This document shows, in pieces, positions 48,933-58,131 of a stretch of 64,000 nucleotides of DNA. Position 1 is the stretch's first letter; each line of letters starts with the position of its first letter. A model generated the notes under the pieces. The model ran no database searches, was not told the DNA's origin, and was given only the letters and a program-made list of their open reading frames with translations. The DNA comes from an uncultured Saprospiraceae bacterium (lineage in GTDB: Bacteria; Bacteroidota; Bacteroidia; Chitinophagales; Saprospiraceae), in NCBI GenBank assembly GCA_938007965.1, contig CALLMH010000045.1, positions 1-64,000 of the forward strand. The letters run 5' to 3'. The position numbers and the translations under genes are program-made.

Positions 48933-50570
48933 TCACTTCGGTGTTAGCTCAATCAATTTTACACTATGTGGTTCTAAATCTATTTCTAATGCAATATTCT
49001 CATCTGATACTTCTACGAGAGAATCAGTAACTGTTTGTGGTAGTTCGGCCAACATTTGATATTTATCTAAATTAGAATTCAATACATCTATCCAGCCTTC
49101 TTGAAAATAGTCAGAAGGCCTGTTACCATAGATCCGACCGTTTGTAACAGGAACTCCGGCATCTATTACATCTTTATAAAGTTCGTGCATAAAAACACCG
49201 TGCGTTTTATCAACAGTCCATTCATTCATAGTCCATTCTTTACTGTCGGTTATTTCTCCACCTCTAATCCGTGGATATAGGGTTCTACTGGAAGTGCTGG
49301 TCCTTGACGGATTATGGTTATAGATCAATACATAAATTTTTTCATCTTTCACTACGGGTATCGCTCCTACAAATCCGCTGCTAGATGTAGCCGCTTCCAC
49401 TCGATCTCCTCCTTCCATCATCTGTAACATTGAGGTTACATTTTTTCTTCCCTGAGGCAGGGAGCTGGCCTCCACCTCTTGTCCCCAATCGTAGATTTCA
49501 GTAATACCATACTGATACGCCATATCGGCAATGGTGGCGTACCAACTTGCTCCTAATTCTGTTGCGTCTGCTAAGCTGATTCCTCTTTTACCATTTTCAT
49601 CTCTCAACATTCCAAATTCCTGAATATCAAAAGGGATATTGCTAAATTGTGAATAACTGTTTAATTTGTTTCGATAAGACTCTGCCACTCCTGGCAGTTT
49701 TACTGTATTTTGATCTATTTTTTCATAATAAGAAATACTAAAAAAATCCATTTTTGTTCCCTGTTCTCCAGTGGCATAGTTAGTCCCGGTGGCACAGTGA
49801 TCTATCAATTCGGTGGTAAAAGTGGCTACACCTTCAGTTAGTAAATTACCAGGGCCAATAATCGCGTCAGGAATAACTTGTAAGACCTCATCCACCGTAA
49901 TGTCATAGTGTCTGAAATATTCATTTTTGGTTCCTCGCCAATGGTCAGGCGAAAAATTAGGTTCGGTACCTACTCTAAATCGCCATGTTTTCACTTCCTC
50001 CATTCCGAATTCGTCCACAAGAGTTTGTAAAAAGGCATTGATATATTGGCGCCATAGATTATAATCAACAGGTGGTTTTGAGTTGCCATAAGTATCTTCA
50101 AGTCTTGGCGGACTCATCTCCCAAGGAACATTATCCAAAACTATACGTGGTTTAAATCCTGTTTGCATAAAATTTTGCATGCTTGTAATTAGTCCACTAA
50201 AATCAGTAACGATGTCACCCGAAGCATCCACTCCCTGATAGAAGGTATTCTTATCGTCTAATCGTCCCCCTAGCATTCTTACTAGATTATAATTATTCGT
50301 ATAAGGTTTTATACTTTCAATATCAGCTCTGAAATTAGCACTATTGAATCTTGTTTGATTTACCATAGGTCGAGTAGACCAAAAAGAATACATTGGTCCT
50401 TTTATCGCATTGGTGTTTATGTTTACTATTTTGTCAGGGTCTATATCCATTGTCTGGGGATCCTCTACAGGCGGATCGATTATTTCTGTCTCACTACAAG
50501 CAAAAAGTAGAACAATACTAACAATGATCAGATTGAAAGTACACAACCTTGTTTTAGAAAAAATGGACAT
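48933..50570 (-). CDS. GH39-like glycosidase lipoprotein
   Basis: 545 residues; lipobox LFAC (Cys25). The body is a clan GH-A type barrel: NLVRMLGGRLDDKN, WRFRVGTEPNFSPDHWRGTKNEYF with acid/base candidate Glu203 (the usual Asn-Glu-Pro appears as Thr-Glu-Pro-Asn), DAIIGPGNLL, and IPFDIQEFGMLRDENGKRG with nucleophile candidate Glu318. A C-terminal beta-domain follows. GH39 includes beta-xylosidases and alpha-L-iduronidases; a GH39 is part of described ulvan loci. The Thr before the acid/base Glu is an unusual detail for the family. Its own regulon promoter lies just upstream, back-to-back with that of the GH78 gene. The family call is good but not certain. Confidence 0.76.
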   Translation of the reverse strand: MSIFSKTRLCTFNLIIVSIVLLFACSETEIIDPPVEDPQTMDIDPDKIVNINTNAIKGPMYSFWSTRPMVNQTRFNSANFRADIESIKPYTNNYNLVRMLGGRLDDKNTFYQGVDASGDIVTDFSGLITSMQNFMQTGFKPRIVLDNVPWEMSPPRLEDTYGNSKPPVDYNLWRQYINAFLQTLVDEFGMEEVKTWRFRVGTEPNFSPDHWRGTKNEYFRHYDITVDEVLQVIPDAIIGPGNLLTEGVATFTTELIDHCATGTNYATGEQGTKMDFFSISYYEKIDQNTVKLPGVAESYRNKLNSYSQFSNIPFDIQEFGMLRDENGKRGISLADATELGASWYATIADMAYQYGITEIYDWGQEVEASSLPQGRKNVTSMLQMMEGGDRVEAATSSSGFVGAIPVVKDEKIYVLIYNHNPSRTSTSSRTLYPRIRGGEITDSKEWTMNEWTVDKTHGVFMHELYKDVIDAGVPVTNGRIYGNRPSDYFQEGWIDVLNSNLDKYQMLAELPQTVTDSLVEVSDENIALEIDLEPHSVKLIELTPK

Positions 50571-50598
50571 TATGTTAATTTTTAATTATTTTAATTTT

Positions 50599-50643
50599 TA
50601 AATTTAAGGGACTCTCATGATATTGGCATCCTGTAGTTACATG
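50599..50643 (-). promoter_or_regulatory. Regulon box and -7 element for the GH39-like gene
   Basis: Minus strand: CATGTA-ACTA-CAGGAT (50643-50628), 21 nt, TAAATTTA (50606-50599). The start codon is 28 nt downstream. It is back-to-back with the GH78 promoter, 30 bp away. Confidence 0.78.
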
Positions 50644-50673
50644 GGGTAACGAAGCACGATTATTAAAAATGAA

Positions 50674-50718
50674 CAGTACAGTACAGGATGTTCCTAATCT
50701 CAAAGCTTATTAACTTAC
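50674..50718 (+). promoter_or_regulatory. Regulon box and -7 element for the GH78 gene
   Basis: CAGTAC-AGTA-CAGGAT (50674-50689), 21 nt, TAACTTAC (50711-50718). An ATG at 50688 falls inside the box and cannot be the true start; 50739 or 50748 is. Confidence 0.83.
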
Positions 50719-50738
50719 GAAATTATAGACTGAAATCT

Positions 50739-53489
50739 ATGCTCAAAATGAAATACCATGCTTTCTTTTTTTACAATTTACTTATAATTTGTTTATATAC
50801 AAATATAGGTGTCGCACAAAGTCAAGTCACTAATCTAATAACAGAATACCAAATAAATCCCATAGGTATAGAGGTAATGAAACCAAGATTTAGTTGGCAA
50901 ATTTTATCTGACCAAAATAATGTTAAACAAACAGCGTATGAAGTTAGAGTTGCCTCGACCAAGGCACATTTGACGGTAGAAAGAAAATTGCTTTGGTCTT
51001 CTAAAAAGACCAAAAGCGACCAATCTGTAAATGTTGAATATCAAGGTCCTACACTTGCTTCTATGCAGCGTGCTTATTGGCAAGTTAGAATTTGGGATCA
51101 GAATAATCAAGTTTCTGAATGGAGTGAGGTGTCATTCTGGGAAATGGGCATTTTAAAAACAGAAGAATGGGGTGCTCATTGGATCACTAAGACGGATGAT
51201 ATTCAAGAAGAGGAATCTCTGCCAGCTCACTATTACCGAAAAGAATTTACAAGTATAAAAAAAGTAGAACGTGCAAGAGTGTATGTTACGTCATTAGGTT
51301 TATATCAATTGTTCCTAAATGGAAAAAAAGTGGGAGATGACCTTTTTACACCAGGCTACACCAGTTATCACAAACGATTGCAGTATCAGACCTATGAGGT
51401 GACCGATATGCTTGAAAAGAACAACGCTATAGGTGCTATCGTAGGTGATGGTTGGTATCGTGGTTTTTTGGGTTGGAAAGGTAAGCGCAGTTACTATGGA
51501 AAACAATTGGGTCTCTTAGTTCAGTTAGAAATAGAATATACGGACGGCACTAAAGAAACCATAACGACTGATAGCAATTGGAAAACTGGATATGGACCTA
51601 TATTAAAATCCGATATTTATAATGGAGAGATATATGATGCTCGATTAGCAATGAAAGATTGGTCAACTTATGGATTTGATGATGCCGAATGGTCTAATGC
51701 GAGTCTTTTAGATTATCCAAAAGATCATCTAGTGTCCTCTCCTAGTCCTCCCGTAAAAGCAATAGAAACTATCGAGCCTATAGCACTAATCACCACACCC
51801 AAAGGAGAGACAGTATTAGACCTCGGGCAGAATATAGTAGGCTGGGCTCGGATGAAAGTCAAAGGAGAAAAAGGGCATAAAGTAGTTTTGAAATTTGCAG
51901 AAGTATTAGATAAGGATGGTAATTTTTTTACCACTAATTTACGAGCTGCTGAAGCAACTGACACCTACACTTTAATGGGGGAAGGGGAAGAAGTATTCGA
52001 ACCACATTTTACTTTTCATGGATTTAGATATGTGAAGGTGGAAAATTACCCGGGACCGATTACAAAAGAAGATATAACAGGTGTGGTCATTCACTCGGAC
52101 ATAAAACCCACGGGGACTTTTTCTTGCTCTGATACTTTGATCAATCAACTGCAAAGTAATATTCAATGGAGTCAGAAAGATAATTTCTTGGATATACCTA
52201 CGGATTGTCCTCAACGGGATGAGCGAGTAGGCTGGACAGGAGATGCTCAAGTTTTTAGTCCAACTGCCGCTTTTAATTTTGATGTTGCAGGTTTTTTTAC
52301 CAAATGGTTAAGAGATTTAGACGCAGATCAAATGCCCAATGGCGCTGTACCCAATGTGATACCCGATATGCTCGAAGGAGAGCGTGGTATCATATCTAAA
52401 GGCGGAGCTACAGGTTGGGCAGATGCTGCCGTAATTGTCCCATGGACGGTATACCAAGCTTATGGTGATAAGCGTATATTGACAGATCAGTATGCTAGCA
52501 TGAAAGCATGGGTTGATTTTATGAAAAAAAAATCTGGAGAAGATTATTTATGGAATACGCCCCGTTATTGGCATTGGGGAGACTGGTTGGCTTTTAATAC
52601 AGACAAGCCAGACTATGCAGGTTCGGTAACAGAGAAAGATTTGATCGCGACGGCTTACTTTTATCATTCTACAAATTTATTGAGAAAAAGCGCTTTGATT
52701 ATTGGAAAGAAAGAAGATGCAGCCGCCTATGAAGAGTTAGCCCAAAATATCAAATCGGCTTTTGCCAATGAGTATATCACTCCTAATGGTCGGCTAGTTT
52801 CCCATACGCAAACTGCTTATGCTTTAGCGCTTAGTTTTGACTTGATTCCAACTGAATTAATAGATAAATCTGCACAGTATTTTGCAGCAGATGTCAAAAG
52901 ATTTGGGCACTTGACTACAGGTTTTCTTGGCACGCCTCTTCTTTGCAGTACCTTGTCAAAAATAGGTAGAGATGATTTGGCGTTCATGCTTATAAATCGC
53001 AAGGAGTATCCATCCTGGCTATATCCCGTTACTCAAGGGGCGACCACTATATGGGAGCGTTGGGATACTCAAAAGCCAGATGGTACGATTATCGAAGGGA
53101 TGAATAGTTTCAATCACTATGCATACGGTGCGATAGGAGAGTGGCTATATAGCTATGTGGCTGGACTGAGTATCGACCCACAACACCCAGGCTACAAACA
53201 TATTATTTTTAGACCTCATCCCGGCGGAGGTCTTACTCATGCAAATGCTGAGTATCTATCCCAATATGGCTTGGTGAAATCTGCTTGGGAAATTAAGAGT
53301 GGTTACTTTAATTATACCATAGAGATTCCTGCCAATACAATGGGCACCATTATTTTACCCAATGCACAATTATCCGAAGTAACTCTAAATTCATCTGAAA
53401 TTGTTAAATCAAAGGATGTCCAACAAGTAGATAATCAAGTGGTTTTGGAATTGGGTTCTGGAAAGTATCATTTGAGATGTCCTATGTAG
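50739..53489 (+). CDS. Alpha-L-rhamnosidase, GH78
   Basis: 916 residues from the ATG at 50739 (50748 is also possible). The longer frame from 50688 starts inside the regulon box, whereas the shorter forms begin with a normal signal peptide (FFFYNLLIICLYTN to GVAQ). Domain order is classic GH78: FN3-like (about 30-130, YWQVRIWDQNNQVSEWSE), N-terminal jelly roll (VTSLGLYQLFLNGKKVGDD, GWYRGFLGWKGKR), a second beta-domain (TVLDLGQNIVGWARMKVKG), the (alpha/alpha)6 barrel with DIPTDCPQRDERVGWTGDAQVF and ATTIWERWDTQ, and a C-terminal beta-domain. It removes terminal rhamnose from oligosaccharides. It forms a unit with the TIM-barrel gene 36 bp downstream. Confidence 0.93.
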   Translation: MLKMKYHAFFFYNLLIICLYTNIGVAQSQVTNLITEYQINPIGIEVMKPRFSWQILSDQNNVKQTAYEVRVASTKAHLTVERKLLWSSKKTKSDQSVNVEYQGPTLASMQRAYWQVRIWDQNNQVSEWSEVSFWEMGILKTEEWGAHWITKTDDIQEEESLPAHYYRKEFTSIKKVERARVYVTSLGLYQLFLNGKKVGDDLFTPGYTSYHKRLQYQTYEVTDMLEKNNAIGAIVGDGWYRGFLGWKGKRSYYGKQLGLLVQLEIEYTDGTKETITTDSNWKTGYGPILKSDIYNGEIYDARLAMKDWSTYGFDDAEWSNASLLDYPKDHLVSSPSPPVKAIETIEPIALITTPKGETVLDLGQNIVGWARMKVKGEKGHKVVLKFAEVLDKDGNFFTTNLRAAEATDTYTLMGEGEEVFEPHFTFHGFRYVKVENYPGPITKEDITGVVIHSDIKPTGTFSCSDTLINQLQSNIQWSQKDNFLDIPTDCPQRDERVGWTGDAQVFSPTAAFNFDVAGFFTKWLRDLDADQMPNGAVPNVIPDMLEGERGIISKGGATGWADAAVIVPWTVYQAYGDKRILTDQYASMKAWVDFMKKKSGEDYLWNTPRYWHWGDWLAFNTDKPDYAGSVTEKDLIATAYFYHSTNLLRKSALIIGKKEDAAAYEELAQNIKSAFANEYITPNGRLVSHTQTAYALALSFDLIPTELIDKSAQYFAADVKRFGHLTTGFLGTPLLCSTLSKIGRDDLAFMLINRKEYPSWLYPVTQGATTIWERWDTQKPDGTIIEGMNSFNHYAYGAIGEWLYSYVAGLSIDPQHPGYKHIIFRPHPGGGLTHANAEYLSQYGLVKSAWEIKSGYFNYTIEIPANTMGTIILPNAQLSEVTLNSSEIVKSKDVQQVDNQVVLELGSGKYHLRCPM

Positions 53490-53525
53490 AATGAAGTATT
53501 TTAAATACTGAAAAAAATTATTGAA

Positions 53526-54431
53526 ATGGATAATAAAAGAAGAAATGTATTGAAAAGCCTAGCGCTTGCACCAGGTCTCTTGGGTGCTTCTAGCTTTTTC
53601 GCTCGTCCAAGAATGTCAACTTCTGTCTCGACGCGAGTACAATATAGTATAAATGCCTTCACATTCAATTCCATGCTCGCAAGTGGAGAAATGACACTTG
53701 TCGATATGATGGAGTTTGCCTCTTCTCTTGGTCTAAATGCAGTTGATTTAACGGGCTATTATTTTTCTGAGTACCCAAATGTGCCAGATAACAAAACATT
53801 ATTTCAGTTGAAAAAGAAAGCACTACAATTGGGATTAAATATTTCGTGGACAGGTGTTAGAAATAACTTCGTCAAACCTGATAAAGCTTCTAGAGATTCT
53901 GATATTAAAATGATAAAAGATTGGTTGGATGTATCCTCAACACTTGGTGCTTCTATTATGCGGATCTTTGCAGGAAAGGGAAAATACGGACTATATAGCA
54001 AAGAAGAGGTTAAAGAATGGATGGTATCTGATTTTCAAGAATGTGCGAGGTATGCTGAGGAAGTAGGTGTGATGATCGGTATGCAACACCACAATGATTT
54101 TCTATATGAAGCTGATGAAATCATTGATATATTAAAAAGGGTTAATTCTGATTGGTTTGGATTGAATCTAGATATAGGAAGTCTAAGAAAAGGAGATCCT
54201 TACAAAGAAATTCAAAAATTGGCTCCCTTTGCTAATTACTGGTTTATCAAAGAACTGGTTTATGTGGATGGAGTTGCAGAACCTGTGAATATGAGGAAGA
54301 TTGCCAACATACTGAAGGAATCAGATTACACGGGTTATATTTCTTTCGAAAGTCTTAGCGATGGTGACCCAAAAGAAATCGTAACCTCTATGTTCTATGA
54401 TTTTAAAACAGAATATGAAAAATTATCATGA
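53526..54431 (+). CDS. Exported TIM-barrel sugar isomerase/epimerase-like protein (AP endonuclease 2 fold)
   Basis: 301 residues. The N-terminus has a twin-arginine-type signal (KRRNVLKSLALAPGLLGASS), so it is probably sent to the periplasm by Tat, usual for cofactor- or metal-bearing enzymes. The body is a xylose-isomerase-like barrel: YSINAFTFNSMLASGEMTLVDMMEFASSLGLNAVDLTG near the start, IGMQHHNDFLYEADEIIDIL, WFGLNLDIGSLRKGDPYKEI, and TGYISFESLSDGDPKE. The Glu, His, Asp and Glu metal ligands of the family appear partly replaced (QHHND in place of E-x-H). It follows GH78 by 36 bp. I infer a role on oxidised or keto sugars together with the nearby Gfo/Idh/MocA and DUF1080 proteins; the reaction is not known. 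Confidence 0.75.
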   Translation: MDNKRRNVLKSLALAPGLLGASSFFARPRMSTSVSTRVQYSINAFTFNSMLASGEMTLVDMMEFASSLGLNAVDLTGYYFSEYPNVPDNKTLFQLKKKALQLGLNISWTGVRNNFVKPDKASRDSDIKMIKDWLDVSSTLGASIMRIFAGKGKYGLYSKEEVKEWMVSDFQECARYAEEVGVMIGMQHHNDFLYEADEIIDILKRVNSDWFGLNLDIGSLRKGDPYKEIQKLAPFANYWFIKELVYVDGVAEPVNMRKIANILKESDYTGYISFESLSDGDPKEIVTSMFYDFKTEYEKLS

Positions 54432-54451
54432 TGAAAGTATGTTTTTGATAA

Positions 54452-54475
54452 TTCCTGCAATTATGGATGCAGGAA
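54452..54475 (+). terminator. Possible terminator hairpin after the TIM-barrel gene
   Basis: TTCCTGCA (54452-54459) pairs with TGCAGGAA (54468-54475), 20 nt after the stop codon, with an 8-nt loop. No T-tract follows, so the call is weak. It lies just before the next regulon box. Confidence 0.4.
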
Positions 54476-54496
54476 AACCCATCTTATGTTTAGAAG

Positions 54497-54541
54497 CACC
54501 ATAGTACAGGATGGAGAAAAGTAAATACCTTTTTATTTTGA
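54497..54541 (+). promoter_or_regulatory. Regulon box and -7 element for the DUF1080 operon
   Basis: CACCAT-AGTA-CAGGAT (54497-54512), 21 nt, TATTTTGA (54534-54541). The start codon is 35 nt downstream. Confidence 0.83.
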
Positions 54542-54576
54542 GGAAATTTTTATAACAGATTTTACTAAAATAGCTT

Positions 54577-55956
54577 ATGTACTCAAAAAATAATTACAAA
54601 AAACATTTGATAAAACTATTTGCATTACTCGTTTTGTTTTCGGGGTGTCAGGGTGTAAATAATAAAGATAAATCATGGGAGAAAATATTTGACGGCAAGA
54701 GTCTTAAGGGTTGGTCGATAAAAGGAGGAGAAGCTACCTACGACGTCAAAGACGGTATTATTACAGGCACTACTGTTGCTAATACGCCCAACACTTTCCT
54801 TACAACAGATAAGATGTATGGAGATTTTATACTTGAACTAGACTATCTGGTAGATCCATCTATGAATTCTGGAATTCAAATCAGGAGCAATAGTTTTCCT
54901 CATTATCAAGATGGTAGAGTGCATGGTTATCAAGTAGAAATAGACCCCTCGAAGCGGGCGTGGAGTTGCGGCATTTATGATGAAGGAAGGCGAAAATGGT
55001 TGGCTACATTAGAAGACAATCCCAAAGCACAAAAAGCTTTCAAACAGAATGAATGGAATTCCTATCGCATAGAAGCTATTGGTGACACGATCAAAACATG
55101 GATTAATGGCATGCCTGCTGCACATTTGATAGATGAAATGACGGCTTCAGGATTCATAGGGTTACAGGTGCACAGTATTAAAAAAGCGGATAAAGCAGGT
55201 ACACAAATCAAATGGAGAAATATTCGGATTATGACTGAAAATCTTGCCGACCATACGATGAAAACTCCGCTGATACCTATAGTTACAAAAAATAAATTAA
55301 CACAAGACGAAGCAAAAAAAGGATGGAAACTACTCTGGGATGGAGAGACAACTAATGGCTGGAGAGGTGCGAAATTAACTACTTTTCCAAATGATGGCTG
55401 GGTGATTGAAAACGGGGAATTAAGCGTGTTGGAAAATGGAGGAGAAGAATCAGCCGCAGGCGGTGATATTGTTACGAATGAAGAATATGAAGATTTTGAA
55501 CTCAAGCTTGAATTCAAAATAACTGAGGGAGCCAACAGTGGTATAAAATACTATGTAGATACTGAAATCAATAAAGGGCCTGGCTCTTCTATCGGTTTGG
55601 AATATCAAATATTGGATGATGCACGTCATAAAGATGCTAAACTTGGTAGCCATGAAGGCAGCAGAACATTGGCTTCTCTCTATGACTTGATCAAAGCGGA
55701 TCCAGATAAGTTTGTCAATGATATTGGAGAATGGAATACAGCTTATATAAAATCAAAAGACAATCAGGTAGAGCACTGGCTCAATGGACAAAAGGTTTTA
55801 TCCTATGAGCGAAAAGGAGATGAGTTTTTAAAACTAGTAAGCGAAAGTAAATATGCCAAATGGCCAAATTTTGGCACTTTAAGTAAAGGACAAATATTAC
55901 TACAAGACCACGGCAATAAGGTTTCTTTTAAAAATATCAAAATTAGAACCCTTTAA
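54577..55956 (+). CDS. Double DUF1080 lipoprotein (3-keto-glycoside hydrolase/lyase family)
   Basis: 459 residues; lipobox FSGC (Cys23). Two DUF1080 domains in tandem: residues about 33-215 (WEKIFDGKSLKGWSIKGG, SGIQIRSNS, GYQVEIDPSKRAWSCGIYDE, WNSYRIEAIGDTIKTWING) and about 240-459 (WKLLWDGETTNGWRGAK, EDFELKLEFKITEGANSGIKYYV, GLEYQILDD, WNTAYIKSKDNQVEHWLNGQ). DUF1080 proteins cleave glycosides that have first been oxidised to the 3-keto form, by elimination or hydrolysis, and work with Gfo/Idh/MocA oxidoreductases such as the gene 42 bp downstream. The usual protein has one domain; two may act on different sugars or leave one as a binding module. First gene of a four-gene operon with a regulon promoter. 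Confidence 0.86.
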   Translation: MYSKNNYKKHLIKLFALLVLFSGCQGVNNKDKSWEKIFDGKSLKGWSIKGGEATYDVKDGIITGTTVANTPNTFLTTDKMYGDFILELDYLVDPSMNSGIQIRSNSFPHYQDGRVHGYQVEIDPSKRAWSCGIYDEGRRKWLATLEDNPKAQKAFKQNEWNSYRIEAIGDTIKTWINGMPAAHLIDEMTASGFIGLQVHSIKKADKAGTQIKWRNIRIMTENLADHTMKTPLIPIVTKNKLTQDEAKKGWKLLWDGETTNGWRGAKLTTFPNDGWVIENGELSVLENGGEESAAGGDIVTNEEYEDFELKLEFKITEGANSGIKYYVDTEINKGPGSSIGLEYQILDDARHKDAKLGSHEGSRTLASLYDLIKADPDKFVNDIGEWNTAYIKSKDNQVEHWLNGQKVLSYERKGDEFLKLVSESKYAKWPNFGTLSKGQILLQDHGNKVSFKNIKIRTL

Positions 55957-55997
55957 ACGAACAGGCCTACAATCATCAAATCTTTAAAAGAACAAGA

Positions 55998-57332
55998 ATG
56001 AAATCAAGAAGAAATTTTATCAAAATGGTAGGGTCTACCGCTGCAGTAGTCACCTTAGAAAGCTTATCTTTCCCTCAGAGAGGATATGCGAATATCCTAG
56101 GTGCTAACGATCGAATAAATATTGCTGTTATAGGAGTAAGAAGTAGAGCAAAAGCATTGACAAAAGCGATTGCAAAATATCCAAATACAAAAATTATTTA
56201 TACTTGTGATGTTGATGACAGCATTATCGAGAAGAATAATGTATTCTGTCAAAAGACGCTTGGATATGTCCCGAAAGTCGAAAAAGATTTCCGTAAGGTT
56301 TTAGAAGATAAGGATGTAGATGCTGTATTTATTGCAACGCCAGAACATTGGCATACCCCGATGAGTATCATGGCATTGCAGGCGGGAAAACATGTCTATG
56401 TAGAAAAGCCGTGCAGTCATAATCCTCACGAAAATGAACTGCTGGTAAAGGCGCAAAAGAGGTATGGTAAGAAGGTGCAAATGGGCAATCAACAGCGTTC
56501 TGCGGCTACCTCTATATTAGCAGTGAAGGAAATCAAAGAAGGAATTATAGGCGAAGTATATAAGGGTGAAGCTTACTATTCAAACAATAGAAAAAGTATA
56601 GGTATCGGAAAAGAAGCACCTATACCGAAAGGGTTAGACTGGGAACTATGGCAAGGTCCAGCCCCACGCAAAACTTATAAAGACAATATTCATCCTTATA
56701 ACTGGCACTGGTTCAAAAATTGGGGAACTGGAGAGATACACAATAATGGTACCCACGAAATTGATGTTTGCCGTTGGGCTATGGGGTTAGACTTACCTGA
56801 GAGCGTAACCTCATTTGGAGGGAAGTTTACATATCAGGATGATTGGGAATTTCCCGATAATCAGCAAGTTACTTTCAACTATAAAGACGATAAATTTATC
56901 ACATGGACAGGTCATAGCCGAGGGGTCATCAAGCCAGATCAGCCAGGCAGAGGAGCGACTATCTACGGCAGCAAAGGTATAATCACCTTAAGTCGAAATG
57001 CCTATGAGCTATATGGTTTGGGAGGTAAGTTGATAAAAAAAGAATTGGAAGAAAATCAAAGCGCAACTACTGATTTAGTAGGTGGAGGCGGATTAGATGT
57101 CAATCACATTGCTAATTTCCTGGATGCTGTCAAAAAGGATATCCAACAAAATTCTCCAATTGAAGATGCAAGTATAAGTACGATGCTATGTCACTTAGGA
57201 AATATTGCACAAGATGTGGGTAGGACTATTCATATAGATAATAAAACAGGTCGCATATCTGATGACGCAGAGGCCATGACACATTGGAAAAGAGAGTATG
57301 AGAAGGGTTGGGAATCCGAATTTTCTGGATAA
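55998..57332 (+). CDS. Tat-exported Gfo/Idh/MocA-family oxidoreductase
   Basis: 444 residues. Tat-type signal (MKSRRNFIKMVGSTAAVVTLE), consistent with export of a folded NAD(P)-bound enzyme. Rossmann region NIAVIGVRSRAKALTKAI, then DVDAVFIATPEHWHTPMSIMALQAGKHVYVEKPCS with EKP, and MGNQQRS, NWHWFKNWGTGEIHNNGTHEIDVCRWAMG. These latter segments match the exported Bacteroidota subgroup that carries a tightly bound cofactor and handles glycosides, not free sugars. With the double DUF1080 protein it fits a two-step oxidise-then-eliminate route for glycoside cleavage; this is inference from family and gene order. It lies 42 bp after DUF1080 in the same operon. Confidence 0.88.
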   Translation: MKSRRNFIKMVGSTAAVVTLESLSFPQRGYANILGANDRINIAVIGVRSRAKALTKAIAKYPNTKIIYTCDVDDSIIEKNNVFCQKTLGYVPKVEKDFRKVLEDKDVDAVFIATPEHWHTPMSIMALQAGKHVYVEKPCSHNPHENELLVKAQKRYGKKVQMGNQQRSAATSILAVKEIKEGIIGEVYKGEAYYSNNRKSIGIGKEAPIPKGLDWELWQGPAPRKTYKDNIHPYNWHWFKNWGTGEIHNNGTHEIDVCRWAMGLDLPESVTSFGGKFTYQDDWEFPDNQQVTFNYKDDKFITWTGHSRGVIKPDQPGRGATIYGSKGIITLSRNAYELYGLGGKLIKKELEENQSATTDLVGGGGLDVNHIANFLDAVKKDIQQNSPIEDASISTMLCHLGNIAQDVGRTIHIDNKTGRISDDAEAMTHWKREYEKGWESEFSG

Positions 57333-57399
57333 TATCATTGACTCAGTTATTTACTAATTGAAATTTAGAGATATACAAATAATCCAGAAAACTCAAGTC

Positions 57400-58068
57400 A
57401 TGAATTTTAAAATATTATGTGTAGCCCTATCTCTTTTCACCTTTAAGAATTGTGATACGAAAAAGAATGATTTCTTTGAAGAGAAGGATGGCTTTATTGC
57501 TGTAGAGGCAGAAGATTTTCATAGTCAAGAATTGGATGAAATTAGAAAATGGTATCGAGTAGATGAAGAGCATACGCCTAATGTCCAACCAGATATAGAC
57601 GGAAATCATGCCGCATCAGCAAGTGGAAAATCATACCTAGAAATATTGCCAGATACCAGAACAAATCACGATGAAGAATTGGTGAGAGGAGAGAATTTCT
57701 CCAACATGCCAGGAAAATTAGGCATCCTCAATTATAAAGTAAAATTTAATAATTCAGGTAAGTATTATGTCTGGGTAAGGTGTCACGCAACAGGAACAGA
57801 GGATAATGGTATACATGTAGGATTGAATGGGGAATGGGTAGAGAGTGGACGCAGGATACAATGGTGTAATAGTCAGAACAAATGGACTTGGGATAGTAAG
57901 CAAAGAACCAAAGAAGAACACTGTGGTATAGAAAAGCAAATTTACCTAGAAATCCCCAAAGCGGGTGTACATACCATCTCATTTTCAATGCGAGAGGATG
58001 GTTTTGAATTTGATAAGTGGATAATGAGTAAGGAATATAATATTTCAGAAAGAATAGAAAATCCTTAA
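57400..58068 (+). CDS. Lipoprotein with carbohydrate-binding (CBM35 / GH115 C-terminal-like) domain
   Basis: 222 residues from the ATG at 57400. A frame from a TTG at 57358 is longer, but the ATG gives a clean lipoprotein signal (MNFKILCVALSLFTFKNC), so I prefer it. The rest resembles one beta-sandwich carbohydrate-binding domain: DGFIAVEAEDFHSQ (the opening pattern of CBM6/35-like and GH115 C-terminal domains), GILNYKVKFNNSGKYYVWVRCHATG, GIHVGLNGEWVESGRRIQW, and AGVHTISFSMREDGFEFDKWIMSK. It has no catalytic motif that I recognise. In the DUF1080-oxidoreductase operon it may present the sugar to those enzymes. Function is inferred. Confidence 0.6.
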   Translation: MNFKILCVALSLFTFKNCDTKKNDFFEEKDGFIAVEAEDFHSQELDEIRKWYRVDEEHTPNVQPDIDGNHAASASGKSYLEILPDTRTNHDEELVRGENFSNMPGKLGILNYKVKFNNSGKYYVWVRCHATGTEDNGIHVGLNGEWVESGRRIQWCNSQNKWTWDSKQRTKEEHCGIEKQIYLEIPKAGVHTISFSMREDGFEFDKWIMSKEYNISERIENP

Positions 58069-58131
58069 TATAGCTCTAATGCACTTAGCTATAATTTTGA
58101 ATTAATGTGCTCATAGCATAAAAATAACCAC

